Assembly (NCBI RefSeq): GCF_001693735.1
Contig: NZ_LWDV01000008.1
Span: 407,414 to 471,413 of the forward strand
Source: Orenia metallireducens
Lineage (GTDB): Bacteria > Bacillota > Halanaerobiia > Halobacteroidales > Halobacteroidaceae
Length of the DNA stretch: 64,000 bases
Reading direction: 5' to 3'
Under the pieces are notes generated by a model. The model made no database searches, was not told the origin of the DNA, and saw only the letters and a program-made list of their open reading frames with translations. Both the position numbers and the translations under genes were made by a program. This document shows positions 1-7,993 of the stretch, piece by piece (positions within the stretch are counted from its first letter, which is position 1; each line of letters opens with the position of its first letter).

Positions 1-131
1 CATTAGTACTTTTTAGATTATTATTGTAATTAATTGAAAAGAATAATACAATTAGAGTAATCGTACTAGTTCTCCCCTAAACTTTTAAAAAATTCTTTGG
101 TATTATTTAATTAAGGAGTGTAATTGTTCTG

Positions 132-1367
132 ATGTCTTTTGATGATTTTTATAAGAAGATAGGCTTTTATATTATAAAGTGGCTAATAATTAATTTATTG
201 TTAGGATTTCTTGGAGCAATATTTGTATTGATATTGAAGAAAGGGATAGTTCATCTAAATGACTTGATTTATAACAGATATTATTTAGCTCCAATAATAG
301 GATCATTAATAATGGCAATATTAGTTCGTTATTTTGATTTTAGAGCTAAGGGGTTAGGAACAGACTTATATATAAAGTATACTAAGAGTGAGTTTCCTTT
401 AAAGAAACCTCTTAGATTGCTAATAAGTAAGTTCTTTGCTACTAGTGTAACTTTAGGCCTAATAGGAATAGGTGGCTTAGTTGGACCATTATTATTAATT
501 GGTAGTAGCATGGCAATAGTAATTAATAAGGTATTTAATTACTTTAAAGTTAGGATATTTAATTCACAATTGGATTATAGAGTCTTAAGTATCTGTGGAG
601 CTGCAGCTACTTTAGGTCCACTGTTAGGTGCTCCCTTAGGGGGAGGAATCTTTGCTAGTGAGATTCTTTATAAGTCTTCTTTAGATTATAATGATTTATT
701 TCCTGCTATCTTAGGGAGTAGCTTTGGTTATTATTTTTATCATGCTTTCTTACCCCAACCTGGCTTAAATATCGACTTGGGTCTACCTGAAGCAAGTTTA
801 AAGGAATTACTTTTATTGATTTTTGTGGCATCAATCTGTGGGATAATTGGTCAAAGTTTTATCAGTATATTCGATTTTATACATAATTTTTTTAAAAGAT
901 TAAAGATAAAATCCTTTTTAAAGCCCCTTATGGCAGGTTGTATAGTCCTCATAATAATGGAATTATTTAAAGTAGAATCTTTTATAAATACTGTAGGTAT
1001 TAATCAGTTATTCTTTACTCCCTTAAGGGAAGGGCGGATGATTGTATTAGTTCTATTTAAAATATTACTTACTATGGTGATTATTGCAGGAGGGTTCAGT
1101 GCAGCTATTGTTGATACAGCCCTAATCAGTGGTGCTTTAACGGGGAATTTATTATATTATATCTTTCCTAATATTCCCTTACCTGTACTGGTAATCATAG
1201 GGTTATCGGCTACATTATCATCTATTGCTAATATTCCTTTGGCTACTATGGTAATAGTTAGTGAGATTTTTAATTTGAATTTGAGTTTACCAGTTATTAT
1301 TGGGAGTATTATTGGCTACTTAATTGGGAGACCAAAAGCAGTATTTAAATATATTAGAGAGGAATAA
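132..1367 (+). CDS. ClC-family chloride channel/transporter
   Basis: A 411-residue, strongly hydrophobic protein that fits the voltage-gated chloride channel (ClC) family, which moves chloride, or exchanges it for protons, across the inner membrane. The family pattern is visible as GIGGLVGPLLLIGSS (residues 112-126), where canonical members have GREGP, then a GAAATLGPLLGAPLGG stretch with an EIL motif, and a late GFSAAIVDTALISGALTG segment matching the GxFxP region. The gating glutamate of GREGP is replaced by Val117, which in known ClC proteins would abolish proton coupling and leave a channel-like or altered transporter. No regulatory CBS domains follow. The start has an AAGGAGTG site about 10 bases upstream. 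It appears monocistronic. The family call is good; the ion is not proven. Confidence 0.8.
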   Translation: MSFDDFYKKIGFYIIKWLIINLLLGFLGAIFVLILKKGIVHLNDLIYNRYYLAPIIGSLIMAILVRYFDFRAKGLGTDLYIKYTKSEFPLKKPLRLLISKFFATSVTLGLIGIGGLVGPLLLIGSSMAIVINKVFNYFKVRIFNSQLDYRVLSICGAAATLGPLLGAPLGGGIFASEILYKSSLDYNDLFPAILGSSFGYYFYHAFLPQPGLNIDLGLPEASLKELLLLIFVASICGIIGQSFISIFDFIHNFFKRLKIKSFLKPLMAGCIVLIIMELFKVESFINTVGINQLFFTPLREGRMIVLVLFKILLTMVIIAGGFSAAIVDTALISGALTGNLLYYIFPNIPLPVLVIIGLSATLSSIANIPLATMVIVSEIFNLNLSLPVIIGSIIGYLIGRPKAVFKYIREE

Positions 1368-1456
1368 TAGATAGTGTGAGTGATCATTAGAAATGTGAAA
1401 AATTTACAATAAAAAGTAGCTGTCTAAATACTCACACTCATATAGGAGGAGATAAG

Positions 1457-2203
1457 ATGAGAATATTATTGACAAATGATGATGGTATTTTTGCACCAGG
1501 TATTCAAAGATTATGCCAAGAGCTCGAACAAAATCATGAGGTAGTTGTTGTAGCTCCAGATAGGGAGAGAAGTGCAACAGGTCATGCTATAACTATTCAT
1601 CATCCTTTAAGAGCTAAGGAGATGACCTTTGCTAACATAAAATCAAAATGTATAGCCATAGATGGAACCCCTGCTGATTGTGTTAAAATTGCTATAGAGT
1701 CTTTATTGGATGAAAAGCCTGATTTAGTGATATCAGGTATCAATGCTGGTCCAAATATGGGTTATGATGTTCTCTATTCTGGGACTGTTTCAGCAGCTGT
1801 AGAAGGACTGCTATTGGGAATACCAGCAATTGCAGTCTCATTAGTAACTGATGAGAAATGGGATTTTTCTTATGCAGCAGAATTCATCTCTAGGTTGCTT
1901 AAAAAGTATCAAAAAGAAGAAGTTTCTGATGATGTTATCTTAAATGTTAATGTACCAGTAAATTGTAATGGGAGATATAGAATTACGAAGCTTGGTAATA
2001 GAAGTTACAAAAATACCTTTGAACAGAGGATAGATCCTAGAGGAGAGAGATACTACTGGTTAGCAGGAGAAGCGGTAGAAGAAGGAAACTCTGCTGATAC
2101 TGATGTGTCAACAGTTAAAGATGGTTTGGTCTCTATTACTCCTGTTAAATTCTCTTTAACAGCAGATTCTGAGATAGAAAGGCTGAAAAAATGGAATTTG
2201 TAG
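1457..2203 (+). CDS. surE: 5'/3'-nucleotidase SurE
   Basis: A 248-residue SurE, a cytoplasmic divalent-metal-dependent phosphatase that removes phosphate from nucleoside 5'- and 3'-monophosphates. The N-terminal signature ILLTNDDGIFAPGI (residues 3-16) carries the metal-binding Asp pair. Asn-containing motifs SGINAGPNMG and YSGTVSAAVEG follow in the family order. Length is typical (about 250). A GGAGGAG site lies immediately before the ATG. It stands alone between the ClC gene and a small membrane protein, so no pathway is suggested by its neighbours. In other bacteria it is linked to stationary-phase survival; that role here is inference. Confidence 0.95.
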   Translation: MRILLTNDDGIFAPGIQRLCQELEQNHEVVVVAPDRERSATGHAITIHHPLRAKEMTFANIKSKCIAIDGTPADCVKIAIESLLDEKPDLVISGINAGPNMGYDVLYSGTVSAAVEGLLLGIPAIAVSLVTDEKWDFSYAAEFISRLLKKYQKEEVSDDVILNVNVPVNCNGRYRITKLGNRSYKNTFEQRIDPRGERYYWLAGEAVEEGNSADTDVSTVKDGLVSITPVKFSLTADSEIERLKKWNL

Positions 2204-2262
2204 TAATATTTATTGCTTTAAAATGAATATTTTAAAGTAAAAGGCTTATGGAGGAGATTATT

Positions 2263-2649
2263 ATGACACAATCTGAAAATGAAGGTGCTGTTATTAAAGT
2301 AAGTAGTATTTTATTTGGATTGGTAGTCAGTTTAATTTTATTGTTAATAGGTAGTTTAGTGTTGGGGGTGATTATTAGTTTATCAAATGTTGCTAATCAA
2401 TCTGCTAGTAGGATTTTATTTATAGTAAATTATTTGGCTATCTTTATAGGGGGGATTGTTGCAGCTTATTCTGCAGGTGGAAAGGGATGGGTTAACGGAG
2501 GTTTAGTAGGATTGACATATATGTTGGTAATAGTCCTTCTAGGTAGCCTTTGGAATCCAGTTGTTTTTTCTTTTAGCCTGTTTTTGCGAGTTATAATTGG
2601 GTTCTTAATCTCTGCTTTTGGAGGGATGATTGGTGTTAATATTATCTAA
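2263..2649 (+). CDS. Small four-helix membrane protein, TIGR04086-like
   Basis: A protein of about 128 residues with roughly four hydrophobic segments and Gly-rich turns (for example GGIVAAYSAGGKGWVNGG), the pattern of the TIGR04086 family of Firmicutes membrane proteins. Function is unknown. The ATG at 2263 is chosen over an in-frame ATG at 2248 because the GGAGGAG ribosome binding site at 2250-2256 lies between them and is correctly spaced only for 2263. It follows surE by about 60 bases and may be read with it. The family name rests on topology and the central Gly-rich motif, so it is moderate. Confidence 0.7.
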   Translation: MTQSENEGAVIKVSSILFGLVVSLILLLIGSLVLGVIISLSNVANQSASRILFIVNYLAIFIGGIVAAYSAGGKGWVNGGLVGLTYMLVIVLLGSLWNPVVFSFSLFLRVIIGFLISAFGGMIGVNII

Positions 2650-2752
2650 CACTAGTGCTATTAACCTAAAAGCAAAGTGGGTGAGTTAAATTAAAGAGAA
2701 TCTGATAGAGATAGAGGTTGATACTGATATAGAGAAGGTTGATCTATCCAAA

Positions 2753-3151
2753 TTGATTTATGATAAATTAATAGAATGGGATAATAGGTATAATAAGAAT
2801 AGTGCTCAATTTATTGAGAAAATAGATATATTACCGACAACTATCAGTTTTATTTTAGGTACTATAACTAGTGGGTTTCTAAAGGAGATAGGCAAAGAGG
2901 TTTGGAATAATTTAAAGAAGATATTTATCTCTGAGGATGAGAACAAAAGGATGCCAGGCTTTGAATTTAATTTTATTTATGAAGGGATAGAGATTATAGC
3001 AGAATTAGAGAGTGATGCCCCACAAGAGTTAAAGAAAGCCTTGAACAATTTAAATGGTATCATCAATAAAATTCTCGATGGTGAAGAAGATGTAGGAAAG
3101 ATGAGGTTTACTTTAGATAGTGATGGAGGAGAATGGAAAAGAGAAGAGTGA
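2753..3151 (+). CDS. Hypothetical protein with one hydrophobic segment
   Basis: A protein I do not recognise: 132 residues from a TTG start. There is a hydrophobic/amphipathic stretch near residues 27-50 (ILPTTISFILGTITSGFL), a KEIGKEVWNNLKKIF amphipathic helix after it, and an acidic C-terminal half. The TTG at 2753 has no ribosome binding site. The reading frame stays open and protein-like back to 2690, where an ATT codon follows GGGTGAG with proper spacing; translation may start there on ATT (adding 21 residues) or an ATG may have mutated. A good terminator follows at 3156. Nothing in the context suggests a function. Confidence 0.55.
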   Translation: MIYDKLIEWDNRYNKNSAQFIEKIDILPTTISFILGTITSGFLKEIGKEVWNNLKKIFISEDENKRMPGFEFNFIYEGIEIIAELESDAPQELKKALNNLNGIINKILDGEEDVGKMRFTLDSDGGEWKREE

Positions 3152-3155
3152 TCTT

Positions 3156-3186
3156 AAAAATGTACCTTATAAGGTACATTTTTATT
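3156..3186 (+). terminator. Rho-independent terminator
   Basis: The stem AATGTACCTT / AAGGTACATT with flanking A and T tracts and a two-base loop sits 5 bases after the stop codon of the 2753 gene. Confidence 0.85.
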
Positions 3187-3230
3187 TTGGATATATGTTA
3201 TTTTAGTAATGTGGTTGATTCAATAGAGAG

Positions 3231-3426
3231 ATAATACGACACTTTCGTGTGAGTTTACAGTGTAAGGTGTACAGTAAAAAGTTAAGTTCAAAACCTCACA
3301 CCTCACCCTAACCCTCTGCTCCTCTGAGAAGAGGGAACCAGTTATTTATTTTTGATTTGCTCCCCTTCTCCTAAGGATAGGAGAAGGGGCTGGGGGATGA
3401 GGTCTGAAAGTGTCACAATATACTCA
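3231..3426. repeat. Intergenic repeat family 1, long copy
   Basis: This stretch of about 196 bases has inverted ends: TACGACACTTT on the left and AAAGTGTCACAATATA on the right. Nested complementary arms lie inside (CCTCACCCTAACCCTC on the left, GGGGCTGGGGGATGAGG on the right) with an inner CCTTCTCC/GGAGAAGG hairpin. It carries no ORF. A second long copy with the same ends and arms lies at 42549-42834, and end fragments occur at 6149, 32855 and 63786. It looks like a small non-autonomous (MITE-like) element. It fills most of the gene-free gap 3187-3565. Confidence 0.75.
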
Positions 3427-3565
3427 TAAACAGATATTAAGATAAAAACTATAAATTTTAATAGTATTAGCCTACCTTTCATAAAATTATCTTAATTATA
3501 CTAATTTACTTCGGTTAAACTAATAAATGATACAGAATATATAGCACTTATATGAGGTGAGATAA

Positions 3566-5113
3566 ATGGCAACAAATCAAATAGATACTGATAATTTAAT
3601 GGCTTTAGATATACTAGATGATTATTGGCAGGAGCGAGAGATGGGATTATTTCCCCATCAGATAGAGACTGTGAATAAGGTGATTGATCAGATGAATGGT
3701 AGAGCTATTTTAGCTGATGAGGTTGGTTTAGGTAAGACTATTGAGGCGGGGATGATATTAAAGGAGTATATGGTTAGAGGTGATGTAAAGACCTGTTTGG
3801 TCTTAACTCCTGCTTCTTTAGGCTTTCAATGGTGGCAAGAGCTAACCCATAAGTTTCAAATTGATTGTTTCAATAATCGTAAAGGTAAAGGATGGCATTA
3901 TTTTGATGTAATAATTTCTTCCCTTGATAAAGCTAAACGAAAGCCCCATTGTGATCATATTTATGAACGGGGCTTTGACATGGTAATCGTTGATGAGGCA
4001 CATCGTTTGAAGAACTCTAAGACTCAAAATTGGAAGTTTGTTGAGAAGATTCCTTCCAAATATCTATTGTTATTGACAGCTACTCCTATTCAAAATGATT
4101 TAAAAGAACTATATAACCTAGTAGCTTTATTGAAGCCTGATTTATTTGGAAATTACTCTGATTTTAAAGATAATTATGTTAAGGACAAGCATTCAGCCCA
4201 GAATTTAGATGATTTGCAGGCTGATTTATCTAAGGTAATGATACGTAATCAAAGAGAAGAGATAGATTTATATTATACCGATAGGAAGGTTAAGTTGATC
4301 CCTCTAAGTCTAACTGAGAAGGAGCAAGAACTTTATGATGGTATTACGGATTTGGTGAAGACCGAGTATAAGAAGTGTATCAGTGCCAATAAGAGTATCT
4401 TCCATCTCTTAACTTTACAGCGCGAGGTCTGTAGTAGCTCCTTTGCGGTCTCTAAAACTTTAGAGAAGATGTGTAAATCAGAAAGCTATGAGGGTATTAA
4501 GGAGAGATTATGTGAGTTGTATGAATTAGCTATCTCAATTACTGAGAATCAGAAGATGAAGATGGTTGAGAAAATTTTAGAGGATACTGATGGAAAGGCA
4601 ATTATATTTACTGAATATCGGGCAACACAACAGTATATCTGCTATCATCTTTATCAAAAAGGTTATCAGCCTGTTGTATTTAGTGGAAAATTGCGGGATA
4701 ATCAGAAGGAATGGGCTAAACGCCAATTTATGAAAAATGGTGATGTCTTAATCAGTACTGAGGCAGGTGGTCAAGGTATTAACTTACAATTTTGTAATAC
4801 TATCATTAATTATGATTTACCTTGGAATCCAATGAAGGTAGAGCAGAGAATAGGTAGGGTACATCGCTTAGGTCAAGAGAAGGATGTTTTAATCTATAAT
4901 CTCTCTACCCAAAATACAATTGAAGAGAAGATAATTAATCTGTTAGATAAGAAGATTAATCTCTTTGAAAGTGTAATTGGAGGTTTAGACTTGATAGTTA
5001 GAGATGGGGTAGATAAGAGCTTTGGTAGTGATATTTTAGAATTATTAATAGAGAATGACAAGGATGATTTAGATAAAGAGCTAGATAGATATGCTAGTAA
5101 ATTTATACATTAA
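3566..5113 (+). CDS. SNF2-family DEAD/DEAH-box helicase
   Basis: A 515-residue SNF2-type ATP-dependent DNA translocase. Motif I DEVGLGKT (residues 51-58), motif II VDEAH, motif III LTATPIQND, and C-terminal motifs V and VI (GGQGINLQFCNTIINYDLPW, QRIGRVHRLGQ) appear in order, so both RecA-like lobes are complete. It is short for the family and lacks an obvious N-terminal SWIM or accessory domain, making it a minimal motor. A GAGGTGAG site precedes the ATG. It is flanked by a repeat and by tRNA genes, with no restriction or defence partner nearby, so its substrate and role (repair, RNA polymerase recycling, chromosome maintenance) cannot be told from context. Confidence 0.9.
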   Translation: MATNQIDTDNLMALDILDDYWQEREMGLFPHQIETVNKVIDQMNGRAILADEVGLGKTIEAGMILKEYMVRGDVKTCLVLTPASLGFQWWQELTHKFQIDCFNNRKGKGWHYFDVIISSLDKAKRKPHCDHIYERGFDMVIVDEAHRLKNSKTQNWKFVEKIPSKYLLLLTATPIQNDLKELYNLVALLKPDLFGNYSDFKDNYVKDKHSAQNLDDLQADLSKVMIRNQREEIDLYYTDRKVKLIPLSLTEKEQELYDGITDLVKTEYKKCISANKSIFHLLTLQREVCSSSFAVSKTLEKMCKSESYEGIKERLCELYELAISITENQKMKMVEKILEDTDGKAIIFTEYRATQQYICYHLYQKGYQPVVFSGKLRDNQKEWAKRQFMKNGDVLISTEAGGQGINLQFCNTIINYDLPWNPMKVEQRIGRVHRLGQEKDVLIYNLSTQNTIEEKIINLLDKKINLFESVIGGLDLIVRDGVDKSFGSDILELLIENDKDDLDKELDRYASKFIH

Positions 5114-5120
5114 AAAAGAC

Positions 5121-5152
5121 AAAAAAGACGCAGAATTTTCTGCGTCTTTTTT
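5121..5152 (+). terminator. Rho-independent terminator of the helicase gene
   Basis: The GACGCAGA/TCTGCGTC stem with an ATTT loop has an A tract before and a T tract after it, starting 8 bases past the stop codon. Confidence 0.9.
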
Positions 5153-5200
5153 AATGTAACTATAAATATCTAATTTATCAAAGGTTAATTATATAAAAAA

Positions 5201-5226
5201 TAAAAAAGCTGAGCTTCGGCTCAGTT
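5201..5226 (-). terminator. Terminator of the tRNA operon (minus strand)
   Basis: The CTGAGC-TTCG-GCTCAG hairpin at 5209-5224 is followed, on the minus strand, by a run of six T. It sits directly after tRNA-Leu in the direction of transcription. Confidence 0.85.
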
Positions 5227-5258
5227 ATTGTTAATTTTTTAAATTTTCAATTATAAAG

Positions 5259-5347
5259 TGGTACCGAGGGTCGGACTCGAACCGACACGGGAGTTAAATC
5301 CCACCGGATTTTAAGTCCGGTGCGTCTGCCTATTCCGCCACCTCGGC
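5259..5347 (-). tRNA. tRNA-Leu(UAA)
   Basis: Reading the minus strand, the acceptor GCCGAGG pairs with CCTCGGT, the anticodon loop is CTTAAAA (anticodon TAA), there is a long class II variable arm, a T arm with GGTTCGAGTCC, and an encoded CCA end. It is the last gene of a three-tRNA operon. Confidence 0.97.
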
Positions 5348-5435
5348 AAATTAATTTTTAGGCAATTATGAAGTTGAAATATGACGATCTTAATGATTTG
5401 ACATCGAAATTTTCCTTACATTTTTTAATTTTAGA

Positions 5436-5511
5436 TGGAGCTGGTGATGGGACTTGAACCCGCAACCTGCTGATTACAAGTCAGCTGCTCTACCAGTTGA
5501 GCTACACCAGC
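5436..5511 (-). tRNA. tRNA-Thr(UGU)
   Basis: On the minus strand, a standard 76-base cloverleaf with encoded CCA: acceptor GCTGGTG, anticodon loop CTTGTAA (anticodon TGT), and a T arm containing GGTTCAAGTCC. It is the middle gene of the operon. Confidence 0.97.
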
Positions 5512-5515
5512 ATAG

Positions 5516-5591
5516 TGGCAGGGGAGATAGGACTTGAACCCACAGCACCCGGATTTGGAGTCCGGTGCTCTACCAATTGAGCTACTCCCCT
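5516..5591 (-). tRNA. tRNA-Trp(CCA)
   Basis: On the minus strand, a 76-base cloverleaf with encoded CCA: acceptor AGGGGAG, anticodon loop CTCCAAA (anticodon CCA) and discriminator G, as expected for Trp. It is the first gene of the operon and is separated from tRNA-Thr by 4 bases. Confidence 0.97.
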
Positions 5592-5605
5592 ATGGCACAA
5601 TTAGA

Positions 5606-5634
5606 ATTATAACTTATGTTTCTATATAGGTCAA
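5606..5634 (-). promoter_or_regulatory. Sigma-A promoter of the tRNA operon
   Basis: On the minus strand, TTGACC (5634-5629), exactly 17 bases, then TATAAT (5611-5606), placing the start point a few bases before tRNA-Trp. Confidence 0.85.
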
Positions 5635-5935
5635 GCTTCAAATTGATAATTATAGCTATTTATTTTAAAATATCTTACTAATTCGCTTATTTTCTTCTGA
5701 TTGTATAGTTGATTATCTTTTATAATCTTTCTCACATTCTTATATCTAATGACATATAATGACTATATCTTTATTGAAAAGCAGTGTTTGTTAATAGCTT
5801 ATTTTTGAAGATATTCTGCTAATAGGTTGATATATAGAAATTAAGTTAATTTACAATGATCAATGTATAATTAAAAGATTAATTTCTTAAAGAACAATAA
5901 TTAATACTACTCATTTATTGAGGGGGAGATTATAA

Positions 5936-6112
5936 ATGTATAAATTAAAGAGATTCTATCTAAATAATAAGGTACAGATTAAAGGTGGGGCAGGGATGTT
6001 TCTATGTTTAATTGGGGGAATAATAGTTCTTAAAACATTGCCTAGTTGGATATTTGGCTTAGCAATAGGTGGGGCAACAATATTCTTTGGAGTTAAATTA
6101 TTTATTGATTAA
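5936..6112 (+). CDS. Small membrane protein (58 aa)
   Basis: A 58-residue ORF with an AGGGGGAG ribosome binding site before its ATG. After a basic N-terminus (MYKLKRFYLNNK) there are two hydrophobic segments, about residues 18-33 and 38-56, joined by KTLPSW: a helical hairpin. I recognise no family. It sits alone between the tRNA operon and a Spo0E-like gene on the other strand. The good start site and the absence of overlap with any other frame support it as real; function is unknown. Confidence 0.6.
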   Translation: MYKLKRFYLNNKVQIKGGAGMFLCLIGGIIVLKTLPSWIFGLAIGGATIFFGVKLFID

Positions 6113-6148
6113 TATATTTATTTCTTGATGTAGAAGAAAATTAGTGAT

Positions 6149-6178
6149 AATGCGACACTTTTTACCTCAGTGTATAGT
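6149..6178. repeat. Remnant of repeat family 1
   Basis: GATAATGCGACACTTTT matches the left end of the long copies at 3231 and 42549, followed by about 15 bases of decayed sequence. Confidence 0.4.
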
Positions 6179-6191
6179 GTGTAGTTGATTA

Positions 6192-6215
6192 AGGAGCAGG
6201 AAGATTCCTGCTCCT
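6192..6215 (-). terminator. Hairpin terminator after the Spo0E-like gene
   Basis: A 10-bp stem AGGAGCAGGA/TCCTGCTCCT lies 7 bases beyond the stop codon at 6222. The T tract is weak on both strands. Confidence 0.5.
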
Positions 6216-6221
6216 CTTTAA

Positions 6222-6383
6222 TTATGAGTTTTTATTGTAAAACTTCATAATTAATCTGTCTAGTTTTTGACTTAGCTTAATTAATTCTTTGGCTGTTAAT
6301 CTTTCCGATTTACTAGACAATACCTGTAGTTTTTGACGAAAATCTTCTAACTCTTCTTTTAGGTTCTTGCTACTATAATCCAA
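6222..6383 (-). CDS. Spo0E-like sporulation regulatory phosphatase
   Basis: A 53-residue protein from a TTG start with a GGAGGG site upstream. The C-terminal half (ELIKLSQKLDRLIMKFYN, residues 33-50) carries the SQxLD signature of the Spo0E family, short helical-hairpin proteins that dephosphorylate the response regulator Spo0A and so hold back entry into sporulation. The first half (NLKEELEDFRQKLQVLSSK) would form the partner helix. Length is typical of the family. It implies the host has a Spo0A phosphorelay and forms spores. It is transcribed toward the small membrane gene and away from argC. Confidence 0.85.
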   Translation of the reverse strand: MDYSSKNLKEELEDFRQKLQVLSSKSERLTAKELIKLSQKLDRLIMKFYNKNS

Positions 6384-6518
6384 GGTTATCCCTCCTTTCC
6401 CCTTAACATTATAAATTAAATTTATATATAAAAAGGGGTTTTAAACAAATAAAAGCAACTATGTAAATTACTAACTTTGTTTGTAGATAAAATCTTTGAA
6501 ATTTTAATAGAAAAACAT

Positions 6519-6572
6519 TTGTATTTTTATACTATAGCATGTATAATTATAAACAAAATAAGTATAATTATA
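6519..6572 (+). promoter_or_regulatory. argC promoter with paired ArgR-box-like sites
   Basis: TTGTAT (6519-6524), 17 bases, TATAAT (6542-6547) form a promoter. GTATAATTATA occurs twice, at 6541-6551 and 6562-6572, exactly 21 bases apart, which is the spacing known for paired ARG boxes bound by the arginine repressor. The boxes overlap the -10 element. The match to the ARG consensus (TGAATxxxxATTCA) is partial, so the operator is inferred. Confidence 0.45.
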
Positions 6573-6590
6573 TTCAAGGAGGAGTAGAGA

Positions 6591-7625
6591 ATGAAGGTAA
6601 GTATAATCGGTTCTACAGGATATACAGGATTGGAATTGGTCAGATTACTTAATAAACACCCAAAGGTAGATTTAGAGATATTGACTTCCCGGAGTTTTGC
6701 TGGAGAAGTTATCTCAGATATATATCCAAGTTTAAGAGAAGAGGTAGATATCAAATGTGAAAATTTAGATATTGATAAACTAGCAGAAAACTCAGAAATT
6801 GTCTTTACTGCTTTACCTCATGGAGTATCAATGGAGGTTGTGCCTCAGTTGCTTACTAAAGGTTTAAAGGTAATAGATTTAAGTGGGGATTACCGTTATG
6901 ATAATCTAGAGACCTATGAAAGCTGGTATAAAACTCATAATAGCCCTGAGTTATTCAAAGATGCAGCTTATGGTCTACCTGAGTTGAATCGAGTAGAGAT
7001 TGAAGGTAGTAGCTTGGTAGCCAACCCTGGTTGTTATCCAACAGCCTCTATTTTGGCATTGGCACCTTTGGTAGATAAGGGATTAATTAATTTAGATAAT
7101 ATTATTATCGATGCTAAATCTGGAACAAGTGGTGCAGGAAGAGGGGTTTCTTTAGGAACTCATTTCTGTGAGGTGAATAATAATTTTAAAGCTTATAAGG
7201 TAGCAAATCATCGCCATACATCAGAGATAGAGGAGAAATTAGGAATATTGGCTAAAAAAGATATTAGCCTATCTTTTACGCCACACCTTCTACCAATAAA
7301 TAGAGGGATTTTAGCCACAGTATATGCCAATTTAACAGAAGGCATAGATACTAAATTTGTACTAAACCTTTATAATGATTATTATAAAGATGAGAAGTTT
7401 GTAAGAGTTATGGATGAAGGAAAGTTACCAGAGATTAAACATGTGGCTGGTTCAAACTACTGTGATATTGGATTGACAGTAGATGAGAGGATTAAGCGTT
7501 TAATAGTAATCTCTACTATAGATAACCTACTTAAAGGAGCTGCTGGGCAAGCTGTACAGAACTTAAATATCTTGGCAGGTTGGGATGAAACCTTAGGCTT
7601 AGATAATGTAGGGCTATATTTATAA
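6591..7625 (+). CDS. argC: N-acetyl-gamma-glutamyl-phosphate reductase
   Basis: A 344-residue ArgC, the third step of arginine synthesis: NADPH-dependent reduction of N-acetylglutamyl phosphate to the semialdehyde. The N-terminal nucleotide-binding GSTGYTGLELVRLL (residues 7-20), the catalytic Cys in VANPGCYPT, and KSGTSGAGRG and ANHRHTSEIEE are all present in order. Length is normal. An AGGAGGAG site precedes the ATG. It heads the argC-argJ-argB-argD group, but a gap of 368 bases holding a repeat separates it from argJ, so downstream genes may need their own promoter or read-through. Confidence 0.97.
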   Translation: MKVSIIGSTGYTGLELVRLLNKHPKVDLEILTSRSFAGEVISDIYPSLREEVDIKCENLDIDKLAENSEIVFTALPHGVSMEVVPQLLTKGLKVIDLSGDYRYDNLETYESWYKTHNSPELFKDAAYGLPELNRVEIEGSSLVANPGCYPTASILALAPLVDKGLINLDNIIIDAKSGTSGAGRGVSLGTHFCEVNNNFKAYKVANHRHTSEIEEKLGILAKKDISLSFTPHLLPINRGILATVYANLTEGIDTKFVLNLYNDYYKDEKFVRVMDEGKLPEIKHVAGSNYCDIGLTVDERIKRLIVISTIDNLLKGAAGQAVQNLNILAGWDETLGLDNVGLYL

Positions 7626-7689
7626 TTTATAGCTAATAATGTATAACTAAGGATAAAAGGTATTAATTATAAGTTTGTAATTCTAGAGA

Positions 7690-7900
7690 AAAATTAACCT
7701 ACGAGTCTACCTACGGGTTTAAAAACCAAACCCTTCGTGGTAAACCTAGAGCAAGACTCTTCGTGGCAGAGACCATTCACTACGCAACCAATATTGATTG
7801 AGATTAATGAATTCAGGAGTTCTAATTTAAAGATTTCTATAATAATATTATTTTTTGAGAATATTTGCTCCGTTCAAACAATAATTTTTCTCACTTTTGA
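7690..7900. repeat. Intergenic repeat family 2, copy A
   Basis: Shares long stretches with 63826-64000 at the window's end: AATTAACCTACGAG, then CTACCTACGGGTTTAAAAAC, then CTTCGTGGTA, then ACTCACTACGCAA-like sequence, and finally AATATTTGCT with CTCAAACA. The core forms nested hairpins (GGGTTT/AAACCC inside CGAGTC/GACTC). It fills the argC-argJ gap. A 78-residue ORF that overlaps it (7737-7973) is not protein-like. Confidence 0.7.
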
Positions 7901-7993
7901 ACCTATTAATTTAAAAAATATTCTAAACATACTTATAATTTTCATTTTAAATTCACAAATATATATCAATTGAGAAGTAAAGGAGGAGAGATT

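Noticed and set aside
7737..7973. 78-residue ORF with GTG start in the argC-argJ gap
   Set aside because: It lies almost entirely in a repeat that recurs non-coding at 63826. It has no ribosome binding site and low-complexity, Ile-rich composition.
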